A stretch of 24,760 bases of DNA from Branchiostoma floridae (GCF_000003815.2 NC_049980.1:5078245-5103004); one strand, 5' to 3'; numbered from the stretch's first letter, positions 9,970-20,118 are shown. Numbers and translations are program-made. Notes: generated from the sequence alone by a model not told the origin.

Positions 9970-10047
9970 TATGAAAACAAACACATGCACACAGAACAAA
10001 CACAGAACACACATACACTCAGCCTGACACACGCAGACACATGCAGA

Positions 10048-10082
<35 letters not shown>

Positions 10083-10161
10083 TAAAATACGCCCCCCCAC
10101 ACACACACAAAATGACAGTAAAATACACACACACCGACACAAACACACACATACACAGATA

Positions 10162-10204
<43 letters not shown>

Positions 10205-10318
10205 AGGTACGCACATATGTGTTGTTCGTCCGTCGAGTCGACGAGAACATGCACATACACATACACACAAACACGCACACAAACACACACACTCACATAC
10301 ACACACACAGCATATATT
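9970..10318 (+). repeat. long CA-rich simple-sequence tract, array 1
   Basis: About 340 bp almost devoid of consecutive T or G on the plus strand. It has two pure (AC)n blocks of about 15 units near 10049-10079 and 10169-10199. Interspersed ATAC, AGAC and ACGC variants surround them, with one non-repetitive island at 10215-10247. Overlapping frames rich in Val/Cys or Thr/His are translation artefacts of the repeat. Confidence 0.9.
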
Positions 10319-10829
10319 TCTTGTGCGTAGAGTAATGAAATCACGGCGTAAGGGCTGGTAAAAGGGGTAACATTATGTGGGTAGTGATGTAAGTGTACCT
10401 CAAGAAAACCTTAAGCATTGAGGACAAGCAACCAATGAGAGTCCAAGGAAAGCTGACCCGTTCAATGTGTGATAGTTACCCATTAGTCATCATTACAGGG
10501 GTTACTTTTGTCACATTAGCGAGAAACAGCGCGCTAGACAAAGTTTACAAAACACGGTCCTAACCCGCATACCTCCCTGGGTACTCACGGCCATCCGTCA
10601 ACGGGGAGTCAGTTCTTCTTGATCTTTCTCTCCCGAATTTGGACATTTTGTTGTTCACACTACATATTGTATAGTGCCACATACATGTAGGTCAGCAAGT
10701 TTCATTTATGTTTCTGTGACAGGATATTTTGTAAAATGGAGGGGTTGCTAGCCCTTCCCTTTTAGTGAGCATGTTGCAAAACAGTTATAAATTTCGGGAA
10801 AAACATAAAACGGTACCCCCTCCCCACCA
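10319..10829. other. unassigned DNA between the CA arrays
   Basis: No gene and no clear inverted or tandem repeats. Confidence 0.4.
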
Positions 10830-10912
10830 CAAACAAACAAAGACACACACAAACACGCACACACACACAGACGCACACATACACACACACAGACACACAG
10901 ACACACACACTG
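10830..10912 (+). repeat. CA-rich simple-sequence tract, array 2
   Basis: 'AACAAACAAAGACACACACA'-type sequence with ACGC, AGAC and ATAC variants. It is CA-rich on the same strand as array 1, about 510 bp away. Confidence 0.9.
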
Positions 10913-11383
10913 CCAATCGCAACGATAGAGAGATAGTTGCATAATTTTGCTTGTCCGTATCATCGTACACTCGGCAGACGAAACCTATCATATGCATGTG
11001 ACGTAACATGTAGAAGTCCTCGGCATGTTGACGCTGCGCGGTAGTGTTTTCGCCGAGAGCGACACATGGTCCGGCTTAGAGTTCACGTGTAATGTACTCT
11101 GGCAGCGGGGGAGGGGGGTCTTCTTTAATCGTGCCGTAAACTAGCAGTGTGTTGCAACAACCCAACGCGCTTTTTGTAGAGAGAGGCCTCTAGTAGTCAA
11201 AACGTCTTGCACACAGATGTAAAGCCAAACCACATGCCGTTTGATGCTATAGTATAGATGCGTTTGTGGCAAATCTTCAAGTAGATCTACCGATGGCAAG
11301 ACTGTATCCATGCGCTACATGATTAAACAATAGCCAACTTGCTAACCTTGGATCTATCTCGAGATTAGGATAACCTAGGATTT
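10913..11383. other. unassigned non-coding DNA
   Basis: Nothing beyond a short G-rich run at about 11106-11118. Confidence 0.4.
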
Positions 11384-11620
11384 AACGCTTGTTCACCTTT
11401 ATCCGTGGGCTCTCTTATATCCGTTGTATTTAAACGAAACGGGTATTAAGAAATATAAAGTCAACTGCCGGTGGTTTTCGATATCAATTCTTCATTTTTT
11501 TTAAATTTCTTCAAGATCTAACAGCTTGAAACCACAGTCAGTCGACTTGACATCCCTAAATACCCTGTTCTTTAAAAAAACGGACATAGGTTACCCCGCA
11601 GAAAAAGGTGAACTTGCGTT
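11384..11620. mobile_element. foldback element family A, copy 3
   Basis: The left end is TAACGCTTGTTCACCTTTAT (after TT), with 'CTTATATCCGTTGT' and 'CCGGTGGTTTTCGA'. The centre is AT-rich and more diverged than in other copies. The right arm has 'TTGAAACCAC', 'AGTCGACTTGACATCCC', 'TAAATACCCTGTT' and 'GGACATAGGTTACCCCGC', ending 'AACTTGCGTT'. About 237 bp, no coding capacity. The frame at 11526-11714 is a shadow. Confidence 0.8.
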
Positions 11621-13183
11621 ATACGATGGACTATTTGCAAGAGGACAAAGAAGCAAGGACTGTCCAGCTAGCCACTTGTACTACTCATTCAACATTGTGA
11701 AAAGCATATTGTAGAGGTCATTGAAGCTATAACAAGAGTCCTCGACACTCACATCTGGTTCGCACCTGCAAAAAGTGGGTCAACTGCGTTCGCACCTTTT
11801 GTACATGCGTACAGGTGTGTCCATGTATGCAGGTGAGGTTGCTAAGAAAGGTAAAAAACTTATAATCTTTCTTCTACCTTCTCATCCACAGTTCTTAGCG
11901 TCATCGAAGTTGAACCACGTCTTACATTTCTTGACATGTGCCGAATCCAAAATACTGAAACGTCCTCTTCTTTTCTTGAAGGTTTTCTTGGCTAGAAATT
12001 TATCTATATAATTAGCCAAATTCCAAACAGCACGCCCGCCCAGTTAGCTAGAGCAGTGCTGACCACTCGAGTTGTGTACCATATTGTGTAAACAGCGGCA
12101 AACACAAGTAAATCACATACTGATGCCTATCTTGAGTACTACCATTCTGTCTCACAGAACCCACCGTTCCTACTCATACTATGTATCGTTGGAAAGCCTA
12201 ACACTGGCTTAGAGACCTGCGTGGCAACATTATAGGAGTGCGTATAGGATTAGAGCTCCCTAAATCTGTGCTTACTGTACTTGCACTATGGATTTACCCA
12301 CTTGACGCGCGTTCGTGTGTTTCTGACACAGCGCTGAGACGGCTTATCTGCTTGGCACGAGGGAGTCCTGCTAATATACCGGGCGGCCCTGGTCTGTTTA
12401 CCGGGTACTGATTGAGCAGATCGTTATCACCTAGTTCCCAAAGTAAAGTGGGTTTGCGCTGTAGGAGCCAGACTGTGTGTGCTAGCGGTATGCCACCGAC
12501 ATCTACACCAACAATTAACCCAGTTAGAAGTGTTGAGAGCTTAGCGAGCTCTAAATCTAGGACTCAAAAACTCCACATCTTGAGCTAAGTATTCGTTCGT
12601 CCGTCGATACGTCTTCTGGAAGCTTGCAAGGTGAGACTTTGCTTTTGTAGGGTTTCATGGTTCGTGTAATGGAGAGTTAACGACGTGTTTTACATGTTTG
12701 TGTAAAAGCCTAAAGGTTCAAAGGTTCGGGGCTTGATCAAGGTCACTCAGTAAAATGAACCAAGGCAAGTCACAAACCTTCGAACTGTAAAAAACAAACC
12801 GTATTTTATAGTTTTATACATGTAAGCGTTGTGTAGTTACACTTGCTAATTTGTAAAGTAGATTAACGGCTGACAACTCATAAAGGGACGAATTATGATT
12901 TTGGTTGACCCACGTGCACGCGCCCGTGTATAGCACACACGACTCTGCACTTGGTACTGAACTGCAACCCACAACCAAAAAGAACATAGGGAACTGTAGA
13001 TTCTTAGTTTGGACCAGTGTTCATTTGGTAGACCTCTGTAGTCTATGTGGGTCCTCTAATGTCCTAGTACACTACTCACGGGGTGGTTTTGCACGGACTT
13101 GTCCAATTTTGCTTTAATAGTGTCTTTTGAATGCATTTGACTCAGTGCCTTTTACCATTTCTTGATCGACATGGCCAAACTTG
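11621..13183. other. unassigned non-coding DNA
   Basis: A minus-strand open stretch around 11885-12040 reads as Lys-rich peptide (KKTFKKRRGRF...), ending at a TGA near the complement of 11889. A plus-strand pyrimidine tract ending CACAG at 11891 could be a splice acceptor. Neither gives a recognisable gene. Small direct repeats ('GTTCGCACCT' at about 11758 and 11788) are present. The rest (12042-13183) shows nothing. Confidence 0.35.
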
Positions 13184-13390
13184 TACGGTAGATACTAAAA
13201 TGCAGAAATTTTCGCGGTGGTTTAATGTTCGCGGTTTTCGCGGTGGCCACTTCACCGCGAAAATAAAACCACCGCGAACATTTTTCCATAGCAGCAAGAG
13301 GCTGAAGTGCGAATTCAAAACCCCACAAAAAGTCCATTTTCCCCGCTACCGCGAAATGAAATCCCCGCGAACTTAAATACATTTACAGTA
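13184..13390. mobile_element. CGCG-hairpin MITE-like element
   Basis: Its ends are TACGGTA and TACAGTA in inverted orientation. Inside, TTCGCGGTGGTTT (13211-13223) pairs exactly with AAACCACCGCGAA (13266-13278). Nested within that, TTTTCGCGGTG (13235-13245) pairs exactly with CACCGCGAAAA (13253-13263) around a 7-nt loop. Two further single motifs, 'TACCGCGAAATGAAA' and 'CCCCGCGAACTTAAA', lie near the right end. About 207 bp. Overlapping frames on both strands are shadows. From memory, this motif set is widespread in amphioxus and other marine invertebrates. Confidence 0.75.
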
Positions 13391-14530
13391 TGCTTCTCTA
13401 GTCTTCCAAGGCAGTCAGAAATCACAGTCGTATCGCTCACTGCACTTTTCATGTCGCACGTGGGCACTCCACCCTCGCGTCACCCATCACAATTTCTCTT
13501 CCTCCTCCATTCAACGGTTTAGACAAGCCTATCTCTAAACCCTCGCGACACTCGATACACTACCACGGCATGGCAAGACAAGTGAAGAAGCTCTCCTAGT
13601 GGTGCCATTGACACAGAAACAAAGGTTTTAACCTCGCCCGACCCTCAGAAGTACCTTGTTACCTGCCACAACTGTGACAAACCTACGCCACGCTCTCAGA
13701 CCGCGTGGCATCGCTACGCCATGCTTCTGACTATCTTTTACACACAGAAAAGATTAGATTCTAATCCTTCGTGGATGTCCTTACATGGTGTTCTATTGTG
13801 AGAGGGATTAAACCAGGTGTTGGTGATAGACATTTCGGTAACGTGTATCCCTGTCTTTGCTTTTATTTCATGGGAAGTTTCCGTTGTTTTGTGCCCAGCG
13901 TCGTTGAACAAACTTTAAACCGAGATCATTTGAGGAGATGTCTACAGTTGAAGAGTAACCCAGTATGCTATTGTTATGGATCTGAAATTCTTGTTCTTGT
14001 GTCAGTGACAGAGTTAACATAGCGGACGTAGCGAAAATTGTGATGTGCATGGGTCACTTGTGGGGGGAATGGGTTGAGTAAAGGGTTTTCTTTGTCTGTG
14101 AGCATTCTGTTACAAGCCTAGATAAAAAGAGGGAAATCGCCAAAATGTAATCGCCCATCCAACCGTTGTTACTATTTTTACCACTTTTTTTAGGCCATGT
14201 TGATTTGATTAGATGGATGACATCAGCGCTCGCATCAAATTTTTCCGTTTCCTAAAACAAAGTTTAGTATAATGTAAATCGTACAAATCAGCGGTAAATT
14301 GGTCACATATATATGCCGTTAATTGAAAAAGATATACGGATACTTAGGTAAAATGCCAAAGTAATTTCCAAAGTCAAAGAAGATGCGTAAGAACAAAAAT
14401 GAAGAATCTATTGTTCGGTATCTTTCAGCGGAGGCCTTCTCTCCAAACACTGTCAAAAGCTTTCTTAAAGTCTACAAAGCATGCATATAAACGTTTGTTG
14501 GAATTAAATACTTAGATATTAAACCGCCAA
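13391..14530. other. unassigned non-coding DNA
   Basis: A small direct repeat (CTACGCCACGCTCTCAGAC near 13683, CTACGCCATGCTTCTGAC near 13713) is present. The frame 13771-14022 has no recognisable domain. Confidence 0.4.
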
Positions 14531-14820
14531 GATAAAAGCTCCGCGAACATTTATTTCACAGTAATTTGCTATAGCTAGCTCGTACATTTTCAAAGGTCAC
14601 TTCGTGTCAAAGAACACTACAGCTGAGTTCTGCTAAATCTCAGGATACAGTTGCCGATATGTATATATCCAGTGTTAAAATCTCCGCGATAATTTCTCCC
14701 TCTACGGTAAATTATTGTAGCTGACTAATACATTTTCAAAGTTAGCTTAGGGTCATAGAATCCATACATCTGAGTTCTGCTCAATGTCAGGATACAGTTG
14801 CCGATAATTCCAGTATTTAA
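14531..14820 (+). repeat. tandem duplication, period about 147 bp
   Basis: 'CTGAGTTCTGCT-AAT-TCAG' followed by 'GATACAGTTGCCGATA' ends both units, with the 'CAGGATACAG' landmark at 14641 and 14788. Each unit begins with a CGCG-type motif ('GCTCCGCGAACATTTATTT' at about 14538, 'TCTCCGCGATAATTTCTCC' at about 14681), then 'CATTTTCAAAG' and 'AGCT'. A third unit starts at 14811 ('CAGTATTTAAACCCC') and breaks off. The CGCG and 'ACAGTAATTT/ACGGTAAATT' parts recall the element at 13184-13390. Confidence 0.7.
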
Positions 14821-15484
14821 ACCCCCTCCGACCTCCCACAAGATTAGAACATAAGAAGCCGTACGGAAGGCTTATAGCACCGCAAAGAGGATAACTTTAC
14901 CCCTAGCGGCAAGGTTCGCGACGTTTAGCCGATAATTAGTGGTAACGATTCCGGTTTAGACGGAAAGTCTGTACAGCTTCGAAGTGTCAGAGAGTGTCGC
15001 CTGAGGGTCGGTAGTGCCGATGTGTGAAATAGCCGTGGAAAATTGTGGGATTCTTTCCCGTAAATTCCGCGTGTGTGTTTGGTGACTGTCCGTATTTGTT
15101 GAATACTGTGGGTGCTAATTACTAGTAGACCCCACAAGGCGACTGTCATAGATGATATGATAGTGTCATGGCCAAAAGGCGTCCGGTACCAGGGACCATA
15201 CTGACTCATTCTTTTTCGTAAGGACTCTTGACAACATACAGTTACCATCAGGGTTTTACTCAGTATCAGTTTGAGTTTGAGAAGCAAGGCCGACCAAATA
15301 CTTGGGAGTTTCCTTGCTCGTTTTGAGGCCAAACGCCCAAACCATTACATGCACCAACACGACTCCACTCATTCGGATTGGTAATTGACGATTTTCTGGA
15401 AGATCGGGTTCAAGTATACTCTTTGTCACTAAAAACATTTATAGTCTCTAAACAATAACGTAATTAGCACCCCCCCCCAACTGA
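14821..15484. other. unassigned DNA with an uninterpreted minus frame
   Basis: The minus strand has frames 14925-15332 (135 codons, the longest gap-free frame not made of repeats) and 15256-15438 (60 codons). The latter includes 'VMVWAFGLKTSKETPKYLV', which faintly recalls the 'VMVWG' segment of Tc1/IS630-type DDE transposases. The rest of the family's motifs are missing. Treated as unassigned. Confidence 0.3.
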
Positions 15485-15714
15485 AGCTAGATGTCTGACT
15501 GTTTCTAGGTAGCCTCTACCAGGCTCCACAGGTCGCTGGCAAAAAGAGTAAAAAAATGGCCAAATAAGACAGAAAGTACGCAAGAGGAGTACAGTTTGCG
15601 ACCAGGTCGCCCAACACTCATAGGCTAAGTAACTCCTACTAGGCTTTTATTCCTAATTTGTCCAAAGTCCCCTTATTCGGCCGGGCGGTAGTCTGGTGGA
15701 GACTACATTCTAGG
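15485..15714. mobile_element. inverted-repeat element, family IV
   Basis: TAGCCTCTACCAGGCT at 15510-15525 and TAGTCTGGTGGAGACTA at 15689-15705 are inverted repeats with a few mismatches. 'TTCTAGG' flanks both sides (15503-15509 and 15708-15714) and could be a target duplication. However, 'AGATGTCTGACTGTTTCTAGG' upstream resembles the 'AGACTGTTTCCAGGG' part of the repeat at 19985, so the element may begin nearer 15485. Its 'GCCTCTACCAGGCTCCACAG' plus 'GTCGCTGGCAAAAAGAG' segment recurs, complemented, at 20398-20446. Confidence 0.55.
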
Positions 15715-16159
15715 GCATACACGGGTCAACTCCGTGACTCCTGCGAAAGATGAACTAGAATTGTGTATTAACTAATTGTATCATTCACTAACACTGTTAG
15801 TACCATTTCAAAAGTATGGGGCAATGTCCCAGTTTCTTTCTGGGAGAGCTCGTATTACTTAAGCCCCACAATGCAAACAAAGCCATGTAAAGTACACGCC
15901 TACATGTCAGTATGTCAAGACATGCTACTTCATTACAGGTAATGACTAGGCTAAACAATGCCCAAACACCAGTATAACACTTACGGTATCTCTAACGTCA
16001 ATGGAATGTTGATTGTACATTTTGTAGGTAGCAGCACACTTGTTTTGGGTACAGGTTTTGCTTTTATTTCAGCCGTCTACCTTTTGTGTTGTTTCCATAC
16101 TTTTGAGTAAAACACAAAGGTATATTACATGCGAATAACATGTTTTCTCTAGCATAGTA
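15715..16159. other. unassigned non-coding DNA
   Basis: Nothing recognisable. Confidence 0.4.
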
Positions 16160-16445
16160 TGTACGTGTGTTTGTGCATATATATGTACATGTATGTTTCT
16201 TGACGGACATGATGAATTGTCAAAACCAGGAAGGATTGTATTTTAATATTTTGTATGTTGGTAGGTCTTATATGATTAGGTTTCGGGCACCCTAGCGGCT
16301 TGGTACGGTACTGCAGCGGTGATACCTGCAATTTAATATCTTGAGTCCTGGACATGCTACGGTCGTGATTTTTGATTGGTAGATAGCTACCAGGGCAGAG
16401 GGTCATTGGTGTAGGTTTGGGTCCTCTAGCCAAGGGACTTTTTTT
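16160..16445 (+). repeat. dispersed repeat family P, copy 3
   Basis: It carries 'TTTCGGGCACCCTAGCGGCTT', 'GGTACTGCAGCG', 'TAATATCTTGAGTCCTGGAC', 'ATGCTACGGTCGTGATTTTT', 'TAGATAGCT' and 'GGTTTGGGTCCTCTAGCC' in family order. The 5' hairpin is absent; the upstream part is TG/AT-rich. The 116-codon minus frame over this copy is a shadow. Confidence 0.75.
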
Positions 16446-17044
16446 TAAACCTGGCACTGCGACTCGCAAAAAAGGCTTTTTTGGGGAACGGAAAACCAAA
16501 GTAACATATTATGAAAACTTGCAACAGTATGAACTTATATTTTTGTTCACTGAATGATACTTGCTGCTTGTAACCTGGAACAGTTGTATTTTGATATCAT
16601 TGTTAACATAAGCACTTAAATTACCTTGTTGTTGTCCATATTTTCATAACCTTTCGATGAAATTCCCAGGACCTTCGTTTCAAGTGTTAGCTCTTGTAGA
16701 CTTCTAGTGTCTTTGCGATACAAATATTTGGCTACACCGGACTCGCGAAATGTGAAGTGTTTTTCACTCTTCATTGTATTGATGAGATTTTGGTCTCAAT
16801 GACGCCGAGAAGTATTTGTGGGTGGGGAATTATCTACTCATTATGCCCCATACGGGCCTCTTGAAGCGCATTAAACTATTCGGAGCATCAGCATTGCAGG
16901 CAATCACACATACTACACATAGTTGGCTTCACGTGCCGTACCTCGTGCTTCCTTTTGTTTTGGAATGAAGCGTTCTACAGCAAATAGCTTAATATAGAAA
17001 TATTTTAAAGATCTTTTGTAGTTGGGAATGTTGACAATGAGAAT
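16446..17044. other. unassigned non-coding DNA
   Basis: Nothing recognisable. The minus frame 16913-17119 runs into the foldback element. Confidence 0.4.
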
Positions 17045-17268
17045 TAACGCCTCTTCACCTTTAATCGATGATTCACCTATATCCGTTGTTTTTGAAAGCA
17101 TAGTATTCAGGGATATCAAGTCGAAGAACGGTCGTTTTGAAATTGTAATATTTTCAAAACATTGCAGTTTGAAACCACCGTTGACTTGACATCCCTAAGT
17201 ACACCCTGTTTTTAAAAATAACGGATATAGGTTACCCCACGGATAAAGGCAAAGGCGAACTAGCGTTA
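17045..17268. mobile_element. foldback element family A, copy 4
   Basis: It runs from TTAACGCCTCTTCACCTTTA to 'AACTAGCGTTA'. It contains 'CCTATATCCGTTGTT', 'GGGATATCAAGTCGA', a palindromic centre 'AATATTTTCAAAACATT', 'CAGTTTGAAACCACCGT', 'GACTTGACATCCC' and 'GGATATAGGTTACCCCAC'. About 224 bp. AAT lies on both sides of TAACGC/GCGTTA, but other copies do not confirm a 3-bp duplication. Confidence 0.8.
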
Positions 17269-17372
17269 AATGGTCACTCGGAGAAGAGTTCCCCACATTT
17301 GGTTTGTTTGAACTATTAGATTACACGAGTGCTAGTAATGGCCTTCGTTTCAAAGAATAGCCAAAAGGCAAG

Positions 17373-17519
17373 GCTTCAAGCAGACAGTTGGAGGCCGAAT
17401 CGTTAGGTTTACCCTGGTAGTTGTTTCAATTACAAATTGTCGCCTCCCTTTAGTTTGTAACAGAAACGGACAGCTAGGAAAACGTAACGATTTTACCTCC
17501 CAACATCTGCTTGGAGATT
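17373..17519. mobile_element. palindromic element, family X, copy 1
   Basis: The left arm CTTCAAGCAGACAGTTGGAGG continues 'CCGAATCGTTAGGTTT'. The complement of the right arm reads 'CTCCAAGCAGATGTTGGGAGG' then 'TAAAATCGTTACGTTTTCC', so roughly 45 bp pair with mismatches. The outer core CCAAGCAGAT is the end of the 20477 hairpin. About 147 bp, no coding capacity. Confidence 0.65.
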
Positions 17520-17689
17520 GTGGCCAGGCGTTTGAGCTGAGCCGCTAGATGGCGTTCCTAAATTTCCCTCCTTAGTAATAAGTCCATTGCAAATACAATG
17601 TACATGACCAATGGCTAATTGAAAAGACATGTAACATTGATAGATACTACTTAGTAAACTCTTAGTATAGCTCGAGGTATGTTTGTTGG

Positions 17690-17775
17690 GTTTGACTTCT
17701 TTTTTTGAGGCAGTTGAAGACGAATTTACCGACTTCTACAATAAGTGGGTTCCTTGATTTTAACCATTGTTTTTA
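17690..17775 (-). pseudogene. LINE 3'-end fragment, copy 2
   Basis: Translated on the minus strand this reads VEVGKFVFNCLKKRSQTQ, against EKVGSFVFHCLRKRSRTQ at the end of the fragment at 23986-24282. An upstream 'NPLI' matches 'NPHI', with one residue deleted. DNA similarity continues to about 17775 ('AAAACAAT...'). The stop codon TAA of the other copy is CAA here, so the frame runs on into flanking sequence. It is a very short, dead remnant of a non-LTR retrotransposon ORF2 C-terminus. Confidence 0.65.
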
Positions 17776-18597
17776 ATGATCAGGAACAGTGAGAAAGAAA
17801 GAATGCATTTTTTCGACAAGTTCATAAATAAATGGTCTCTTATATCATCATAAAATGATGAACGGTTAGAGATGGAATGCATTTCTTTCACTGCATTATC
17901 TTTAGATAGCGTCAATGGACATATCCTGGTGGAATTTTGTGTTTATGGTAGTTTGAATGTGTAAACCTAAATTTTATCGTAATCTGTGTAGACTAGTGTT
18001 GTCCAATCGCACAGGGAATCATACTTGCGTCGTTTTTTCAGCGTGTGTGTGTGTGTGGGGGGGGGGGTAATGTCAAGAATATCACGGCGGAAGAGGACGT
18101 TCTTTGTCAGTTGCGGTCACTGGAAGTGGCTCGGACAGTTCCTTAGCTTTCGGCACTTTATGCCGGACCACACAGGCTCTTCCATGTCCGTGCGTATTTA
18201 CGCTTACACGTTTTGCAAGTCTCTAAATAATTCCCGCGTGTCAGCGTCAATTCTTCAGTCAACAAGAATAAGAAACACTTAATTGTGCGACAATTGTGAC
18301 AGGTACAATGTATGGCAATCTGTTTATACATGGGAGTTGCGCTGAAATGACTGACAATCTTAATGATCTTCTAATGATACAACCTATCATTGATTAGCAT
18401 TGATTAACTTTCTAGGCCAGTCCATGTTTATTGTATGCAGGGGTATTTTTTTTGCACGAACTGCATTCAAAATTATCATTATGTTTTAATGTTAACGATA
18501 TCATATATGTATAATACACTGTCAAACTATGATATATATTCTACTCTGTCATGCAGTAAACAAAACCATATTTCCGTTCAGTAGCGCTTGTAGTTGA
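17776..18597. other. unassigned non-coding DNA
   Basis: It contains a (GT)n run followed by G11 at 18042-18067. The frame 18025-18282 starts beside that run and has no recognisable domain. AT-rich 18480-18545 is otherwise featureless. Confidence 0.4.
18042..18067 (+). repeat. (GT)n-G11 microsatellite
   Basis: About eight GT units run directly into eleven G. Confidence 0.9.
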
Positions 18598-18830
18598 TAT
18601 GTACATGTATGTATGTATTTATGTATATGTTTGAGGACGAACAACATAACTCCAGAAGGCCTTGTGGGTAGGACTTGATTTTGGCCCCCCTAGCGGACTT
18701 CTATAGCACTGCAGAGTAAAATCGGTTTTGATATCTCGTGTTCTGGACAAGCTATGGTCGCGACTTTTAGCAAATAGCTGTTGTATTCGGAAAGAAGTGA
18801 CATACGTTCTGGGTCTTCTACTGTATTGTA
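18598..18830 (+). repeat. dispersed repeat family P, copy 4
   Basis: It has 'AACATAACTCCAGAAGGCC', 'TTTTGGCCCCCCTAGCGGAC', 'TTCTATAGCACTGCAG', 'CGGTTTTGATATCTCG', 'TGTTCTGGACAAGCTATGG', 'TCGCGACTTTTAGC' and 'TTCTGGGTCTTCTAC' in family order. The hairpin start is absent; a 'TGTACATGTATG' run precedes it, as in copy 3. Confidence 0.75.
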
Positions 18831-19040
18831 TCTTTTATATTTTTAGACTCCTCGAGCTCTGGAGCAAAAGAAAGTACTACTAAACATTGCAAAAACAAGG
18901 TTAATACACCTTGCCTACACCTTGCATCTGCTTGAAAATCACACTTGGCGGGCTGCCCTCTAGAGTCAAGTCAAGTGGGGCCCCGACGACAAAGATCACG
19001 TGTCAACCAGCCGTTAGACAAATAATTGCTGTCCCCGCAG

Positions 19041-19344
19041 GATATCGAAGTTCTGAGACGAGCCAGGTTGTATTACATCAGCTCGTCACTTTTCCGGGTG
19101 TCCAGAGAGAAGTAGAAAGGAGGGCCCGTTCGGTCAGCTCTTCTCTTGAAGTCAGAGGAAGTCCCTGTGCAATCAGTTACTCGACATCCTGTGTCTGAAT
19201 GTGAACGATAGAAGAACTTGTGAGGGTTAGACTATTTCCAGTGCAACGTATCGATGTCAGGACGTTCTACCGGGAGTTCGCGTTGACTGCATGCGGTGCG
19301 TGTGTACCTGATCCACCGCAGGCGTTTGGCAGAGGAATACCATG
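19041..19344 (+). other. possible 5' exon ending in ATG at a splice donor
   Basis: A pyrimidine-rich acceptor-like site (TTGCTGTCCCCGCAG) ends at 19040. At 19342-19350 the sequence is ATG followed by the near-consensus donor GTGAGT, with 'AATACC' before the ATG giving a fair Kozak context. The 304 bp between have stops in all three frames, so they could only be mainly 5' untranslated. This architecture (start codon on the last bases of a leader exon) is known from real genes, but one donor and one acceptor also arise by chance. No downstream exon was recognised. Confidence 0.2.
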
Positions 19345-19984
19345 GTGAGTGTGTGTGCATGTTTGAGCACTGGTGCGGTCCGCAGTTTGTATTGTCAACA
19401 GTGGGTCAAACCGCGATGTTTTGAGTCTCAATTCCTCTCGCTTTAAGTGGCACCCATCTCTTTTTATTCCGCTAAGCATGTCTTATTTTTGTGTATATCT
19501 TGAGTACGGTTTTCTAGTAGGAGGATCCGTTAGCGAGCGCAGTACGCAAGCAGGTGTAATATGCAATGTAGACGGCGCCTTGGAATTTTAACACTAGAGC
19601 ACTAAATACATTTTTGTACTGTCGTCTAGCGTGATCAAATCTCGCACTCTTCTGAATTTACAACCAGCAATCTTACCGAGACAAGGGTGTAATTTATATG
19701 TGGTATACACAGTCACACGTCGAGGGTTTTGTTACCGGGGAAACCCTGTGTGTTTAGCAGTCTATAATCGTGTTTTAATTTGGACTTTACCTTGTAAAAG
19801 GCAGTGTATTGGTGGTGAACTTTGCTCTCGTGTCTGGCGTTGGTACATGTTGTATGTGTACATGGTGTATACTGTTGTCGGTACCGTGGTTTTGTTGTGC
19901 GGCCTGCTTCCGTATGATTATGAGATTCTATCTTCCCGTCTGTCTATCAAAAACGGGGAAAGGGGTACGTAGCCTTCACCAGGC
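19345..19984. other. unassigned non-coding DNA
   Basis: The frame 19631-19972 (113 codons) is Val/Tyr/Cys-rich with no domain I recognise. No repeat was seen. Confidence 0.35.
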
Positions 19985-20118
19985 TAGCCTGGATGCCAGA
20001 CTGTTTCCAGGGCCTACATGGACCAACTCCTCGGCTCTAGGGCCAACATACCCCCAAGGAAATTCTACAACACGCCCAACTAAGTTAGCCTGGATGCAAG
20101 ACTGTTTCCAGGGCCTAC
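19985..20118 (+). repeat. direct repeat of 'TAGCCTGGATGC' module, offset 101 bp
   Basis: 'TAGCCTGGATGCCAGACTG' plus 'TTTCCAGGGCCTAC' at 19985 recurs at 20086 as 'TAGCCTGGATGCAAGACTG' plus the same tail. The second copy runs directly into the tandem array. A related 'TCTAGCCTGGTGCC' lies at 20601, suggesting that one repeat family forms the host of this whole block. Confidence 0.7.

Noticed and set aside
9946-10344. Val/Cys-rich and Thr/His-rich frames up to 132 codons
   Set aside because: Translations of CA/TG microsatellite, open in several frames at once as expected from the repeat.
11885-12040. Lys-rich minus-strand open stretch and a plus-strand splice-acceptor-like CACAG at 11891
   Set aside because: About 54 codons between stops is not unusual by chance; no donor partner and no recognisable protein.
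12356-12370. 'TTATCTGCTTGGCACGAG' as another family X end
   Set aside because: It matches the family terminus for only about 10 bases and has no partner.
14925-15438. Minus frames with 'VMVWAFGLKTSKETPKYLV', considered as a Tc1/IS630-like transposase remnant
   Set aside because: Only one short segment resembles the family. The expected QD-x-AP-H and PDLNPIE-type motifs are not found in any nearby frame. A translated search against DDE transposases would decide.
16149-16499. Minus frame of 116 codons
   Set aside because: It is the antisense of dispersed repeat family P, which has stops at this place in other copies.
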